Shown in pieces: positions 9,464 through 19,509 of a stretch of 64,000 nt of DNA. The stretch comes from Marseilla massiliensis. Lineage in GTDB: Bacteria > Bacteroidota > Bacteroidia > Bacteroidales > Bacteroidaceae. The notes under the pieces were generated by a model. The model was not told the DNA's origin and searched no databases. It saw nothing but the letters and a program-made list of their open reading frames with translations. The number at the start of each line of letters is the position of its first letter. The first letter of the stretch is position 1. Location: contig NZ_JACJJL010000002.1 in the NCBI RefSeq assembly GCF_016899955.1, positions 62,001 through 126,000 of the forward strand, in the 5' to 3' direction. Made by a program: the position numbers and the translations under genes.

Positions 9464-10040
9464 CGAGATATTCAACTCGCTGCAGGGCGAGGGCTACAAC
9501 ACCGGGCGAGCCGCGGTGTTTGTGCGATTCGCCGGATGCAACCTGCGCTGCCCGTTTTGCGACACCGACTTCGCCACAGGCCGCGAGATGAGCGACAGCG
9601 ACATTGTGGAAGCCGTCTCGGCATACGACGCACGCTTCGTGGTGCTCACAGGAGGCGAGCCCACGCTGCAGGCCGATGCCGCCCTGACCGCCAGGTTGCA
9701 CGAGGCGGGCTTCGAGATTGCCATGGAGAGCAACGGCACAAGGCCTGCACCGGACGGCATCGACTGGCTCACCATTTCGCCAAAGCAACCGTTTCTGGGC
9801 GAGGCGGCGCGCCCGGTGGTAAGGCGCTGCAACGAACTGAAGTGCCTGTTCGACGGGCGCACGCCCGTGACCGACTTCGGGATAGAGGCCGACTATTACT
9901 ATCTGCAACCCTGCGACATGGGGGGCGGGCCCGCCGACGAGCGCAACCGCCGCATCACAGAGGCCTGCATCGACTACATACTGAGCCACCCGCGATGGCG
10001 GCTGTCGCTGCAGACGCACAAGCTTACAGGCATAAAGTGA
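9450..10040 (+). CDS. queE: 7-carboxy-7-deazaguanine synthase (radical SAM)
   Basis: Radical-SAM enzyme that contracts the pterin ring of the QueD product to 7-carboxy-7-deazaguanine. The 196-residue protein opens MKRINEIFNSLQGEG and has the iron-sulfur motif CNLRCPFC (CxxxCxxC), the GGEPTLQ SAM-binding motif and the short QueE core. The start lies inside the end of queD. No queC or queF is present nearby, so the remaining steps must be encoded elsewhere. A strong terminator follows at 10095. Confidence 0.94.
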   Translation: MKRINEIFNSLQGEGYNTGRAAVFVRFAGCNLRCPFCDTDFATGREMSDSDIVEAVSAYDARFVVLTGGEPTLQADAALTARLHEAGFEIAMESNGTRPAPDGIDWLTISPKQPFLGEAARPVVRRCNELKCLFDGRTPVTDFGIEADYYYLQPCDMGGGPADERNRRITEACIDYILSHPRWRLSLQTHKLTGIK

Positions 10041-10094
10041 CGCCTGCATGGGCCGCAAGGCTTGGCGCCGACGGCCCGGCAGGCCACCAACACA

Positions 10095-10136
10095 GAGCCC
10101 GCAATGATCCGAAAATGGACTTGCGGGCTCTTTTGT
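10095..10136 (+). terminator. Rho-independent terminator after queE
   Basis: A 9-bp GAGCCCGCA/TGCGGGCTC stem (10095-10103, 10122-10130) is followed by TTTTGT, 55 nt after the queE stop. It ends the dnaG-queD-queE run. Confidence 0.8.
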
Positions 10137-10564
10137 ATGTGCGCACAATGGCCAACCAAGGTTAAAATGAACCTGAAACAGGCCCAACCAGCCCCAACAA
10201 CAAGGGTCACCTGCATTGCCCGGCTTACCCGGCAACAATGGAAAACCTGCCCCAAAACAATGAAAGACCAACCCGCCCGCAGCAACATGCCGACTGCACA
10301 GAGACACCAAACAACCTGTTTTAATTGACAAAACGAAAGAAAAAGCAAAATCAAGCCTACATTTCCTTAATTTAAGACGGATTTGATTAACACGCCGTAA
10401 CATTCGAGCGTTCGTTTATACACAGCCATGCCGCCAGCAAAAGGCAAAGCCGGCACACCACGGCACAAACTTCGTAAAAAAGCCGACACACCGCAAACAG
10501 CATACACCATCCCGTATGTTAAATCCCGAAAGCCAACAAATGGCCCCGTGAAATGCGTTAACGA

Positions 10565-10613
10565 AAACACCGTTAAACATTAAAACTTTAATAGATAACC
10601 TTTTACGGTGTTT
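10565..10613. promoter_or_regulatory. Nested inverted repeats over the susC promoter, candidate operator
   Basis: Perfect 9-bp arms AAACACCGT (10565-10573) and ACGGTGTTT (10605-10613) flank an inner palindrome ATTAAA-AC-TTTAAT (10579-10592). The right arm overlaps the predicted -33 region of the susC promoter, as expected for a regulator-binding site. The rest of the 795-nt spacer 10041-10835 shows only the queE terminator and AT-rich leader sequence; no gene is seen. Confidence 0.45.
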
Positions 10614-10631
10614 CAATCTTTAGTAATTTTG
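10601..10631 (+). promoter_or_regulatory. Putative promoter of the first susC
   Basis: TTTT (10601-10604), 19 nt, then TAATTTTG (10624-10631) matches the Bacteroidetes -33/-7 pattern with one deviation in the -33 box. It predicts an untranslated leader of about 200 nt before the ATG at 10836, common for Sus-type operons. Confidence 0.6.
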
Positions 10632-10835
10632 GGCAAAATTATAACTAATCAAAACACAGAAAAGCCATCCGCTGCAAGCCTCCGTGACGGCGGCAGCAAC
10701 CGCAGCAGGCAGCCATGCCACCCGCGATGGCAATCTGAAACAACACAAAAACCACACGCCAAGCCCGTGTGCCGCAAAGCATGACGGGCCAAAGTGGCTA
10801 ACATTATTAAATATAATTACAAAACCATTACTACT

Positions 10836-13800
10836 ATGCATGAGGGATTTAAAACAAAGTTGGCACTGACAGCATCAATGCTGCTGTGCCTCTCTGCCCC
10901 GATTGGGCTGCCGCCAACACGCGCGGCAGCCCAAAACAGGCCACAAAACGCCACTGTCGGCGGCACTGTGACCGATGAAAGCGGCGAAGCCATCATCGGC
11001 GCGAGCATCGTTGTCGACGGCAGTGGCGCCACCATCGGCACCGTCACGGACATCAACGGGAAGTTCTCGCTGAACGTCAGGCCCGGCACCATACTGCGAA
11101 TATCCTATGTCGGCTATGCCACCATGACCGTAGAGGCGCGCCCGGGGATGGTTGTCACGCTGAAGGAAAACGCCAACGAGCTTCAAGGGGTTGAAGTAGT
11201 GGCCTACGGAACGCAAAAGAAAGTGACTGTGACCGGCGCCATCTCCAGCATCAAGGGTGAGGACTTGGTGCGCACCCCGGTAAGTTCAATCAACAATGTG
11301 CTGGCCGGCCAGCTCACAGGAGTGACCACCGTGCAATACTCGGGCGAGCCGGGGAGCGACGCCGCGAGCGTGTTCGTGCGCGGCCAGGGCACATGGACCG
11401 ACTCCGAGCCGCTGGCGCAGGTTGACGGCGTTGAGCGCTCGATGAGCGACATCGACTACAACGACATCGAGAGCATCACCGTGCTGAAAGACGCTTCGGC
11501 CACGGCCGTGTTCGGCGTGAGGGGAGCCAACGGCGTAATACTGATAACCACAAAGCGCGGCCAGAGCGGGAAGACGCGCGTGAGCGGCTCTACTTCTTAC
11601 AGCATACTGACGCCGACAAAGATGGTTGAGCAGGCCTCGAGCTATGAGTACGCCATGTTCTACAACCAGATGCGCGCCAACGACGGCGGCGAGCCCATGT
11701 TCTCTGACGAAGTGATACAGAAGTTCAAAGACGGAAGCGACCCCATACGCTTCCCGAGCACCAACTGGGCCGACTACATCATGAAAGACGCCACACTGCA
11801 GACACAGCACAACGTGAACATAAGCGGAGGCGGAGAAAACGTGCGTTACTTCATCTCTGCGGGGGCGTTCACGCAAGGCGGACTGTTCAAGCAGTTCAAC
11901 CAAGACTACAACAACAGCTACAGCTACAACAGGTTCAACTACCGTGCCAACCTCGACGTCGACGTGACAAAGACCACCACGGTGTCGATTAACATCGCGG
12001 GCAACGTCAGCAACGCCCACAAGCTGTAAACAGGGCAGGGCGCGTCGGGCATGATAAAGGCCATGTACCAGGCAACCCCGTTCTCGAGCCCGGGCATAGT
12101 TGACGGCAAGCTGGTGTACACGGCCACCGACTACGACGACGTGCAGCTGCCGTTCACGGGCGGGTCGGGCATGACCTACTACGGGTCGGGCTTCATGAAC
12201 ACCCAGGTGAACAAGCTCAACATGGACCTCATAGTCGACCAGAAGCTCGACTTCATAACCCGCGGCCTGTCGCTCAAGCTGAAAGGGTCGTACAACAGCG
12301 CATACGACGTGTACAAAAACGGGTCGGCAAGCGTGGCCACATACACCCCGGTGAAGCAAGACGACGGCACCATAGCCTACAAGAAGTCGGGCAGCGACGA
12401 GTCCGTGAGCTACCCGACCGACACCGACAAAGACCGCGACTGGTACGTCGAGGCGTCGCTCAACTACGCCCGCGACTTCGGCAAGCACTCCGTCACGGGC
12501 CTGCTGCTGTTCAACCAGAGCAAAGAATACTACTACTCAAGCACCGAATACCCCGACCTGGCGCGCGGGTATGTGGGCCTCGTGGGACGACTCACCTACG
12601 ACTATGCCGACAAATACCTCGCCGAGTTCAACGTGGGCTACAACGGCTCCGAGAACTTCGCGCCCGAAAACCGCTTCGGAACATTCCCGGCAGGCTCGGT
12701 GGGATGGGTGATAAGCGAAGAAAAGTTCTTCAAGCCGCTCTCAAAGGCCGTGAGCTTCCTCAAGCTGAGGGCCTCGTGGGGCCTCGTGGGCAACGACAAG
12801 GTGGGCGGCTCGCGATTCATGTACCTCTCCGACCCGTACGCCGTGAACAGCGAAGGCACCTTCTCGCGCGACTACCGCGGCTATGCCTTCGGAATAGAAA
12901 ACAGCACGGTGCACAAGGGCGCCTACGAGTCGTCGAAGAACAACGCCGAGGTTACGTGGGAGAAAGCCTTCAAGCAAGACTACGGCATAGACATCAACGT
13001 GCTCGACAACCGCCTGCGCACCTCGTTCGACTACTACCTCGAGCACCGCACCGACATATTGCTCACCGACGAGAGCGCCCCGTCGCTGATAGGCTTCACG
13101 GTGCCATACACCAACCAGGGCGTGGTCGACAGCTGGGGATGGGAGCTGTCCATGAAGTGGCAGAACGACATAAACAAGGACTTCCGCTACTGGGCCGGCA
13201 TCAACCTGTCGTACAACCAGAACGAGATAAAGGAGAAGAAGGAATCCCCGATGAACAACGAGTACCAGTATGAAAAGGGCCACCGCATAGGCTCGAGGAG
13301 CCAATACCTGTTCTGGAAGTACTATTACGAAGGCTGCGAAGAAGACTATGAGGCCGAGTTCGGGCAGGAGTTCCCCACCCAGATAGTCTCCAACGACAAG
13401 CTGCAGCCCGGCGACGCCATCTATGTCGACCTCGACGGCAACGGGAAAATAGACGAAAACGACATGAGCCGCGACTACGGGTACACCGACGACCCCGAGT
13501 ATGTGGCCGGACTGAACCTCGGTTTCAAGTGGAAAGACCTCAGCCTGTCCATGCAATGGACTGCCGCCTGGAACGTGAGCAGGCAGATATCCGACGTGTT
13601 CAGGCAGCCATTCCTCAACGCTTCGGGCAACACCGAGGGCGGACTGCTAAAATATCACGTGGAAAACACGTGGACTGTGGAGAACCCTTCGCAGGATGCA
13701 GAGTACCCGCGGGCCACATGGGAGAACGCAAACCAGAACTACGCCACCTCCACACTGTATGAAAAAGACTCAAAATACCTCAGGCTCAAGTCGCTCGTAC

Positions 13801-13988
13801 TGGCCTACGACTTCCACTTCCCATTCATGAAGGCCATAGGCATGAGCCAGTTCCAGCTCTCGCTGAGCGGCTACAACCTGCTGACATTCACCCCTTACAT
13901 CTGGGGCGACCCCGAGGCAAGGGCCAGCAACTCGCCGTCATACCCGCTGCAGCGCACCTACACGCTGTCGCTCAAGATGGCCTTCTGA
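10836..13988 (+). pseudogene. SusC-family TonB-dependent outer-membrane transporter, interrupted by an in-frame stop
   Basis: A full-length SusC/RagA-type glycan importer of about 1050 codons, split by a TAA at 12027-12029. The N-terminal part from MHEGFKTKLAL has a signal sequence, a carboxypeptidase-D-like regulatory domain (GGTVTDESGEAIIGAS) and the TonB plug (GVEVVAYGTQKKVTVTGAIS). After the stop the same frame continues without a gap as TGQGASGMIKAMYQATPF, then the barrel to a terminal aromatic (LSLKMAF). No frameshift is needed: one base change would restore the gene. The downstream piece opens with an ATG at 12051 but would lack a signal peptide. Either a recent nonsense mutation or a sequencing error; its susD partner is intact. 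Confidence 0.85.
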
Positions 13989-14079
13989 CAGCAGCCTGCG
14001 GGCCACGCCCACGCCGAAGCCACGGGCGGGCGGCACAGCCACGGCGGCAAAAAAAACTTACACCAGCCTGGCCGCACCG

Positions 14080-14202
14080 CGAAATGGGCCATACAGCACC
14101 ACGAAACGGGCCGAACGGCATGGCGGAACAGCCCGTCCGGGCATACAGAACGGGCCATATTGCAACGCCATGCGCAACCCGGGCGCAACCCGCTGTGGCA
14201 CA
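14080..14202 (+). repeat. 22-bp-period repeat array 2 with CTGTGGCACA box
   Basis: Four good units (14080-14101, 14102-14123, 14124-14145, 14146-14167) and one decayed unit to 14189 carry the GAAACGGGCC-type core. CTGTGGCACA follows at 14193-14202. The array fills most of the 315-nt spacer 13989-14303 between susC and its susD; no gene or clear promoter is seen there. Confidence 0.7.
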
Positions 14203-14303
14203 GCGGAATGGCAAGCCACGACGGGGCGGCCCGCAACAAGCAAAAAATCATTACGCACGAGGCTCACCAATGCCTCGGCAGAATCACTTAAACAACAACT
14301 GAC

Positions 14304-16328
14304 ATGACACTAAACACGAAACTGGTCAAAGCATTGGCCAAAGCCGTGGCAGCCATTGCCATGGTTTTAACGACGGCATCATGCACTGACAACATAGCCT
14401 TCGGCAACGACTTCCTCGACAAGGCTCCGAGCAACTCGACAACGAAGGACTCCGTGTTCAGCAAGGCAGAGTATGCCGGACAGTTCCTCACGGGGGTCTA
14501 CTCGCTGCAATACTACGGCATACCCTACCGCAGCAGCTCGTCGGCGCCACTGTCGGCCAGCTACTGGCAGGGCAAGTTCGACGCGCTGACCGACATATAC
14601 CACCTCCACTTCCCCAGCTCGTCGATATACCAGAGCTACTACACCGAGACGTTCACCGCCAGCTCCGACGGCAGCATCTACGGCTTCGACACCGAGAACG
14701 TCTGGGAACTGGTGCGCGCAGCCTACCTGTTCCTTGAGAACGTAGGCTCCGTGCCCGACATGAGCGACGACGACAAGGCCGTCTTCAGCGGCGAGGCCAA
14801 ATGCCTCATAGCGTCGGCCTACTTCAACCTCTTCAAGTTCTACGGCGGGCTGCCAATAGTGAAAAGCTCATTCACCGGCCTCGACGAGAGCTACTGGATG
14901 CCCCGGGCCACGGTGGACAGCACCGTGACTTTCATGACCGGACTGCTCGACGAGGCTGCCGCCGTGCTGCCATGGGCCTACACCAGCACCGAGGCGCAGA
15001 CCGAGACCGGCCGCTGGACCCGCGCCGGGGCCATGGCCCTGAAGTGCAAGATACTGCAGTTTGCCGCCTCGCCACTGTTCAACAGCGACCAGCCTTACTA
15101 CGGCGGCACCACCGAGGCAGAGCAACAGCACCTCGTTTGGTACGGGGGCTACAACCAAGACCTGTGGACACAGTGCCGTGAGGCGTGCGACGAGTTCTTC
15201 GACGCCCTTGCCGCCAACGAATACTACAAGATGACAGAGCCGGCCGGGACGACCACAGCCGACTACCGCTACGCCTTCCGCTACGGCTACGTCAACCAGG
15301 CCAGTACCGAAGTGATACACTCCGTGAGGGTGAGCACGAGCACACACGACAGCAAATACTCCGCCTATACGCTCATGGGCGACAACGAACGCTATGCCTA
15401 CACGCCCACACAGGAATACATGGAGATGTTTCCGTGGAGCGACGGCACGCCGTTCGACTGGGAAAAAGACAGCCTGGCAGGGCTCCTCGACCAGATGTTT
15501 GTCAAGGGAGACACCGTCGAGGGGCTGCAAGACCTGCAGAACCGTGTGCTCACCCGCGACCCGCGCCTCTATGAGACGGTGCGCATCAACGGCGTGCCGC
15601 AGGTCACCGAATGGTCGTCGGGCAAGTGCAGCGGCGACATATTCGAGTCGTGGGTGGGCGGAACGACAGCCCTCAACCAGCCCAAGACCGAGACCGGCGT
15701 GTTTGCCACGGGATATGCCAACAACAAATACTACGTAGGGTCGTGCTACGACCGCCAGGCGCCACAGTGGGACGTGCTGCGCATGTCCGACCTATACCTC
15801 ACTTACGCCGAAGCTCTGCTGCAAGCCGACAACGACTTCACCCGTGCCATAGAATACGTAGACAAGGTCAGGGCGCGCGTGGGGCTGAAAGGGCTCGTGG
15901 AGTGCAACCCCGACAAGCCGCTGACCACCGACAAAGACAGCCTCATGGAGGAAATACTGAGAGAGAGGGCCTGCGAGCTGGGATTTGAAAACGAGCGCTA
16001 CTTCGACCTCATACGCTACAAGCGGGCCGACATCTTCTCGAAGAGGCTGCACGGACTGCGCATATACCGCCTGGTGAAAAACGAAGAGACGGGCGAGTGG
16101 GAACGCTCGGAGACAAAGTGGACCGACGGCGACAAGAAGACCGACAGCGACGACCCGACGGCCAGCGGGTTCTATGAGCCAACGCACTTCGACTATGAGC
16201 GCTTTGAGCTCACGCAGCCCGTAAGGCTCGCATGGACCAACGGCTTCGACCCGAAGTGGTATCTCTTCCCCTTCCCACAGACTGAGATAAACAAAGGCTA
16301 CGGCCTCGTGCAGAACCCGGGGTGGTAA
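14304..16328 (+). CDS. SusD/RagB-family glycan-binding lipoprotein
   Basis: Surface lipoprotein that caps the SusC barrel and delivers ligand to it. The 674-residue precursor has a type II signal with lipobox Cys at residue 27 (VLTTASC). It has the SusD-type TPR-rich body with NDFLDKAPSN near the N-terminus, LFKFYGGLPIV and the C-terminal ILRERACELGFENERYFDLIRY block typical of the family. It ends PQTEINKGYGLVQNPGW, the usual SusD terminus. It pairs with the interrupted susC upstream and is followed 47 nt later by the second susC. The ligand is unknown. Confidence 0.93.
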   Translation: MTLNTKLVKALAKAVAAIAMVLTTASCTDNIAFGNDFLDKAPSNSTTKDSVFSKAEYAGQFLTGVYSLQYYGIPYRSSSSAPLSASYWQGKFDALTDIYHLHFPSSSIYQSYYTETFTASSDGSIYGFDTENVWELVRAAYLFLENVGSVPDMSDDDKAVFSGEAKCLIASAYFNLFKFYGGLPIVKSSFTGLDESYWMPRATVDSTVTFMTGLLDEAAAVLPWAYTSTEAQTETGRWTRAGAMALKCKILQFAASPLFNSDQPYYGGTTEAEQQHLVWYGGYNQDLWTQCREACDEFFDALAANEYYKMTEPAGTTTADYRYAFRYGYVNQASTEVIHSVRVSTSTHDSKYSAYTLMGDNERYAYTPTQEYMEMFPWSDGTPFDWEKDSLAGLLDQMFVKGDTVEGLQDLQNRVLTRDPRLYETVRINGVPQVTEWSSGKCSGDIFESWVGGTTALNQPKTETGVFATGYANNKYYVGSCYDRQAPQWDVLRMSDLYLTYAEALLQADNDFTRAIEYVDKVRARVGLKGLVECNPDKPLTTDKDSLMEEILRERACELGFENERYFDLIRYKRADIFSKRLHGLRIYRLVKNEETGEWERSETKWTDGDKKTDSDDPTASGFYEPTHFDYERFELTQPVRLAWTNGFDPKWYLFPFPQTEINKGYGLVQNPGW

Positions 16329-16375
16329 CACTGCCACACCATTGACAACAAACAAACCCAACAAACATGCAAACA

Positions 16376-19195
16376 ATGAAAGCAAACAAAATAATGGCGG
16401 CAGCCATAATGGCCTGCGCCGCCATGCCGGCAGCGGCACAGAGTGACAGCACCGGGCTGAAGTCGGCTGCCGAGTCGTTCGCCGCAACGCCCATAGATGT
16501 GGGCGCCGACGTGACCATACCGCTCGAAGAGTCGACAGCCGCCGTCTCGGTGATAACCTCGGCCACCACCGACAGGCGCAGCTCGCGCAACATAGCCAAC
16601 TCCATTCTCGGCCAGGGCACTGGCCTGGTGAGCCTGCAGAACTCGGGCTCATACAGCGACACAGACCCAACTTTCTATGTGCGTGGCCTGCAGTCGCTCT
16701 CTACCAGCACGCCGCTGGTGCTCGTCGACGGCATTGAACGGAGCATAAGCGACATCACACCCGGCGAGGTGGAGTCGGTGCTGATACTGAAAGACGCGGC
16801 CGCGGTGGCACTCTACGGCTACAAAGCGGCCAACGGAGCCATACTGGTGACCACGAAGCGGGGCAAGTACAACACCAAGACGGTGAAGTTCAGCTACGAC
16901 CATGAGTGGCAGTTCATGATGAAGAAGCCTCAATTCGTAGACGCGGCGACATACGCCGAAGCCGTCAACGAGGCACGGTCCAACGACGGCCTATCGGCCA
17001 AATACACCACCGACGAGATCAACGCGTTCCGCTCGGGCCAGTACCCATACCTCTACCCCAACGTCGACTGGGTGAACGAGACCTTCCGCAACCACGGCGT
17101 GGCCAACAAATACAACATGGAGTTCAGCGGCGGAGGCAAGGCGTTCCGCTACTTCACCTACATCAACCTTACCACGAACAAGGGGTTTGTGGCCAACGCC
17201 GACGCCAACTCGGGCTACTCTACGCAAGACAAGTACACCAAGGGGAGCATCCGCGTCAACCTCGACGCCGACATAACGCGCACCACAAAGATGAAGGTCA
17301 ACCTGCAGGGGGTGCTCGACGAAACCAGCGGGCCGTCGGCCGACCTGTGGGACTTGGTCTACTCCGTGCCGGCGGCAGCCTTCCCCATCAAGACCGAGAG
17401 CGGCCTCTGGGGCGGCACCTCGACCTGGAGCGGCACGCTCAACCCCGTGGCCCAGTCGGCGGGGGCGGCCTACGTGAAGAACCACTCGCGCAGCCTCACA
17501 TCCGACATCACGCTCTCGCAAGACCTCTCGGGGCTGCTCAAGGGGCTCAAGGCCAGCGTGCGCGTGGGCTACGACAACAGCTCCAACGTCTACGAAGACC
17601 ACAGCAAGACCTACGACTACGGCAGCCTGACGCCGGGCCAGTGGGTTGACGGCGAGCCCACGGTGTCCGCCGAATACAAGGTGACGGCCGCCTCGGAGAT
17701 GGGAACGTCGGCCGAGACCAATGCATACGCGGCCCGCTTCCACTTCGACGCAGGCCTAAACTATGCCAACACCTTCGGCAACCACTCTGTATACTCGCAG
17801 CTCAAATGGGACTACGAATACGAAGACGAGACAGGACTCAACACAACCGTCTACCGCCAGAACGTGTCGTGGTACACCCACTACGGCTACAAGGGACGCT
17901 ACTTTGCCGACCTTGCCCTCGTAGGGTCGGGCTCCAGCCGCCTCGCCCCGGGCACCAAGTGGTCGTTTTCGCCCACTGTCTCGGCCGCATGGGTCATCTC
18001 TAAGGAGAACTTCATGGCCAAGGCCAAATGGCTGAACCTGCTTAAGCTGCGCGCTTCGTTCGGCATTATCAACGCCGACTACCTGCCCGGCGACGACGTC
18101 TGGACGTATTACACGCAGCAGTATGTGACCACCGGAGGCACCTACCCGTTCACAAGCTCGTGGACTTCGGAGTTCGGGCGCACCTACCTCGACCGACTCG
18201 CCACCGAGAACCCGGGCCACGAGAAAGCCTACAAGTACAACGTGGGCCTCGACGCATCGCTGTTCGGGTGCCTCAACCTGACGTTCGACGCCTACTACCA
18301 GCGACGTACGGACATCTGGGTAGAAGCCGACGGCAAGTACACAGCGTTGATTGGCCAGGACGCCCCCTACGAAAACGCGGGCATCGTTGACAGCTGGGGA
18401 TTCGAGGCCGGGGCCGACTTCAGCCGCAAGGTGGGCGCGGTGACGCTCACCGCCGGGGCAAGCGTGAGCCTGAACCGCAACAAGATAGTGGAGCAGCTGG
18501 AAGAGCCCCGCCTCTACGACAACCTTGTACAAACGGGCCACTCGGTCGGGCAGATATACGGCCTGAAGGCCATTGGCTTCTTCGAGGACGAGGAAGACAT
18601 AGCCAACAGCCCCACACAGACGTTCAGCACCGTGAAACCGGGCGACATAAAGTATGAGGATGTCAACGGCGACGGGCAGATAGACTCTAACGACGAGGTG
18701 GCCATAGGCTACAGCGACGACGCCCCCGAGCTATACTTCTCGCTGAAGCTCGGAGCCGAGTGGCGCGGGCTGGGATTCTACGCGCTGCTGCAAGGCACCG
18801 GCAGATACTCGGCAGTGCTCAACACCAAGAGCATGTACTGGGGCCTGGTAGACAACACCACCATATCGCAATACGCCTACGAAAACCGCTGGACGGCCGA
18901 CAACAAAGAAGCAAAGTACCCGCGCCTGAGCTCGCAGAGCAACGCCAACAACTACCAGACCAACACGATATGGCTCGAAGACCGTTCGTTCCTCAAGCTG
19001 CGCACGCTGGAAGTGTACTACAACCTGCCGCGAAAGCTGCTCGACGCGTCGCGGTTCATTAGCGAGGCCAAGCTCTACCTGCGCGGCACCGACCTCTTCA
19101 GCATCGACCACATGGCCGTGTCCGACCCTGAATCGTATGGCGCCACCGACCCGCTGACGCGCAGCATAGCCGCCGGGCTGGCCGTGACGTTCTGA
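16376..19195 (+). CDS. SusC-family TonB-dependent transporter, second copy, no N-terminal regulatory domain
   Basis: Outer-membrane glycan transporter of 939 residues. The signal peptide MKANKIMAAAIMACAAMPAAAQ leads almost directly into the plug (TDPTFYVRGLQSLSTSTPLVLVDGIERSIS is read over about residues 98-127 and is typical of SusC). The carboxypeptidase-D-like domain and the usual TonB-box region of the first copy are missing, explaining the shorter length. It ends in a barrel strand with terminal Phe (AAGLAVTF). A Met three codons upstream (16367) is also possible. With susD1 47 nt before and susD2 after, it completes a tandem SusCD locus. Confidence 0.9.
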   Translation: MKANKIMAAAIMACAAMPAAAQSDSTGLKSAAESFAATPIDVGADVTIPLEESTAAVSVITSATTDRRSSRNIANSILGQGTGLVSLQNSGSYSDTDPTFYVRGLQSLSTSTPLVLVDGIERSISDITPGEVESVLILKDAAAVALYGYKAANGAILVTTKRGKYNTKTVKFSYDHEWQFMMKKPQFVDAATYAEAVNEARSNDGLSAKYTTDEINAFRSGQYPYLYPNVDWVNETFRNHGVANKYNMEFSGGGKAFRYFTYINLTTNKGFVANADANSGYSTQDKYTKGSIRVNLDADITRTTKMKVNLQGVLDETSGPSADLWDLVYSVPAAAFPIKTESGLWGGTSTWSGTLNPVAQSAGAAYVKNHSRSLTSDITLSQDLSGLLKGLKASVRVGYDNSSNVYEDHSKTYDYGSLTPGQWVDGEPTVSAEYKVTAASEMGTSAETNAYAARFHFDAGLNYANTFGNHSVYSQLKWDYEYEDETGLNTTVYRQNVSWYTHYGYKGRYFADLALVGSGSSRLAPGTKWSFSPTVSAAWVISKENFMAKAKWLNLLKLRASFGIINADYLPGDDVWTYYTQQYVTTGGTYPFTSSWTSEFGRTYLDRLATENPGHEKAYKYNVGLDASLFGCLNLTFDAYYQRRTDIWVEADGKYTALIGQDAPYENAGIVDSWGFEAGADFSRKVGAVTLTAGASVSLNRNKIVEQLEEPRLYDNLVQTGHSVGQIYGLKAIGFFEDEEDIANSPTQTFSTVKPGDIKYEDVNGDGQIDSNDEVAIGYSDDAPELYFSLKLGAEWRGLGFYALLQGTGRYSAVLNTKSMYWGLVDNTTISQYAYENRWTADNKEAKYPRLSSQSNANNYQTNTIWLEDRSFLKLRTLEVYYNLPRKLLDASRFISEAKLYLRGTDLFSIDHMAVSDPESYGATDPLTRSIAAGLAVTF

Positions 19196-19305
19196 CCATA
19201 AGCCGCCTGTGCCGCCGCCGGGCGCACAGTACAGACGACGCGGTCTCGGCAAAACGCATGGCACCAACACACCCGAAGGGCAACCGTCTGTCAGCCAGCG
19301 AGTTG

Positions 19306-19393
19306 CAAAACGGGCCATATTGCGATGCGAAACAGGCCGTTTGAGCACTTGAAACGGCCCGTTTTGCGAGGCCAAAAGCCCCCCAGGCAAAGC
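19306..19393 (+). repeat. 22-bp-period repeat array 3
   Basis: Four units at 19306, 19328, 19350 and 19372; the third has the near-consensus core GAAACGGCCCGTTTTGCGAG. The array lies in the 314-nt spacer 19196-19509 between the second susC and susD, a spacer almost the same length as at the first pair. Nothing else was recognised there. Confidence 0.7.
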
Positions 19394-19509
19394 ACTGGGC
19401 CCCGGGCGGTGCAGGCGGACCACGCTTACAACCATTATTCACCATGCGTGCAGGCACGCAACGGCGCCAAGCCAAACTGCCGAAGGCACCAACCACACAT
19501 ACATAACAC

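Noticed and set aside
12027..12029. Programmed readthrough or recoding of TAA in susC
   Set aside because: TAA is used as a normal stop elsewhere in the window (for example at the ends of both susD genes) and no recoding signal is seen; mutation or base-call error is simpler.
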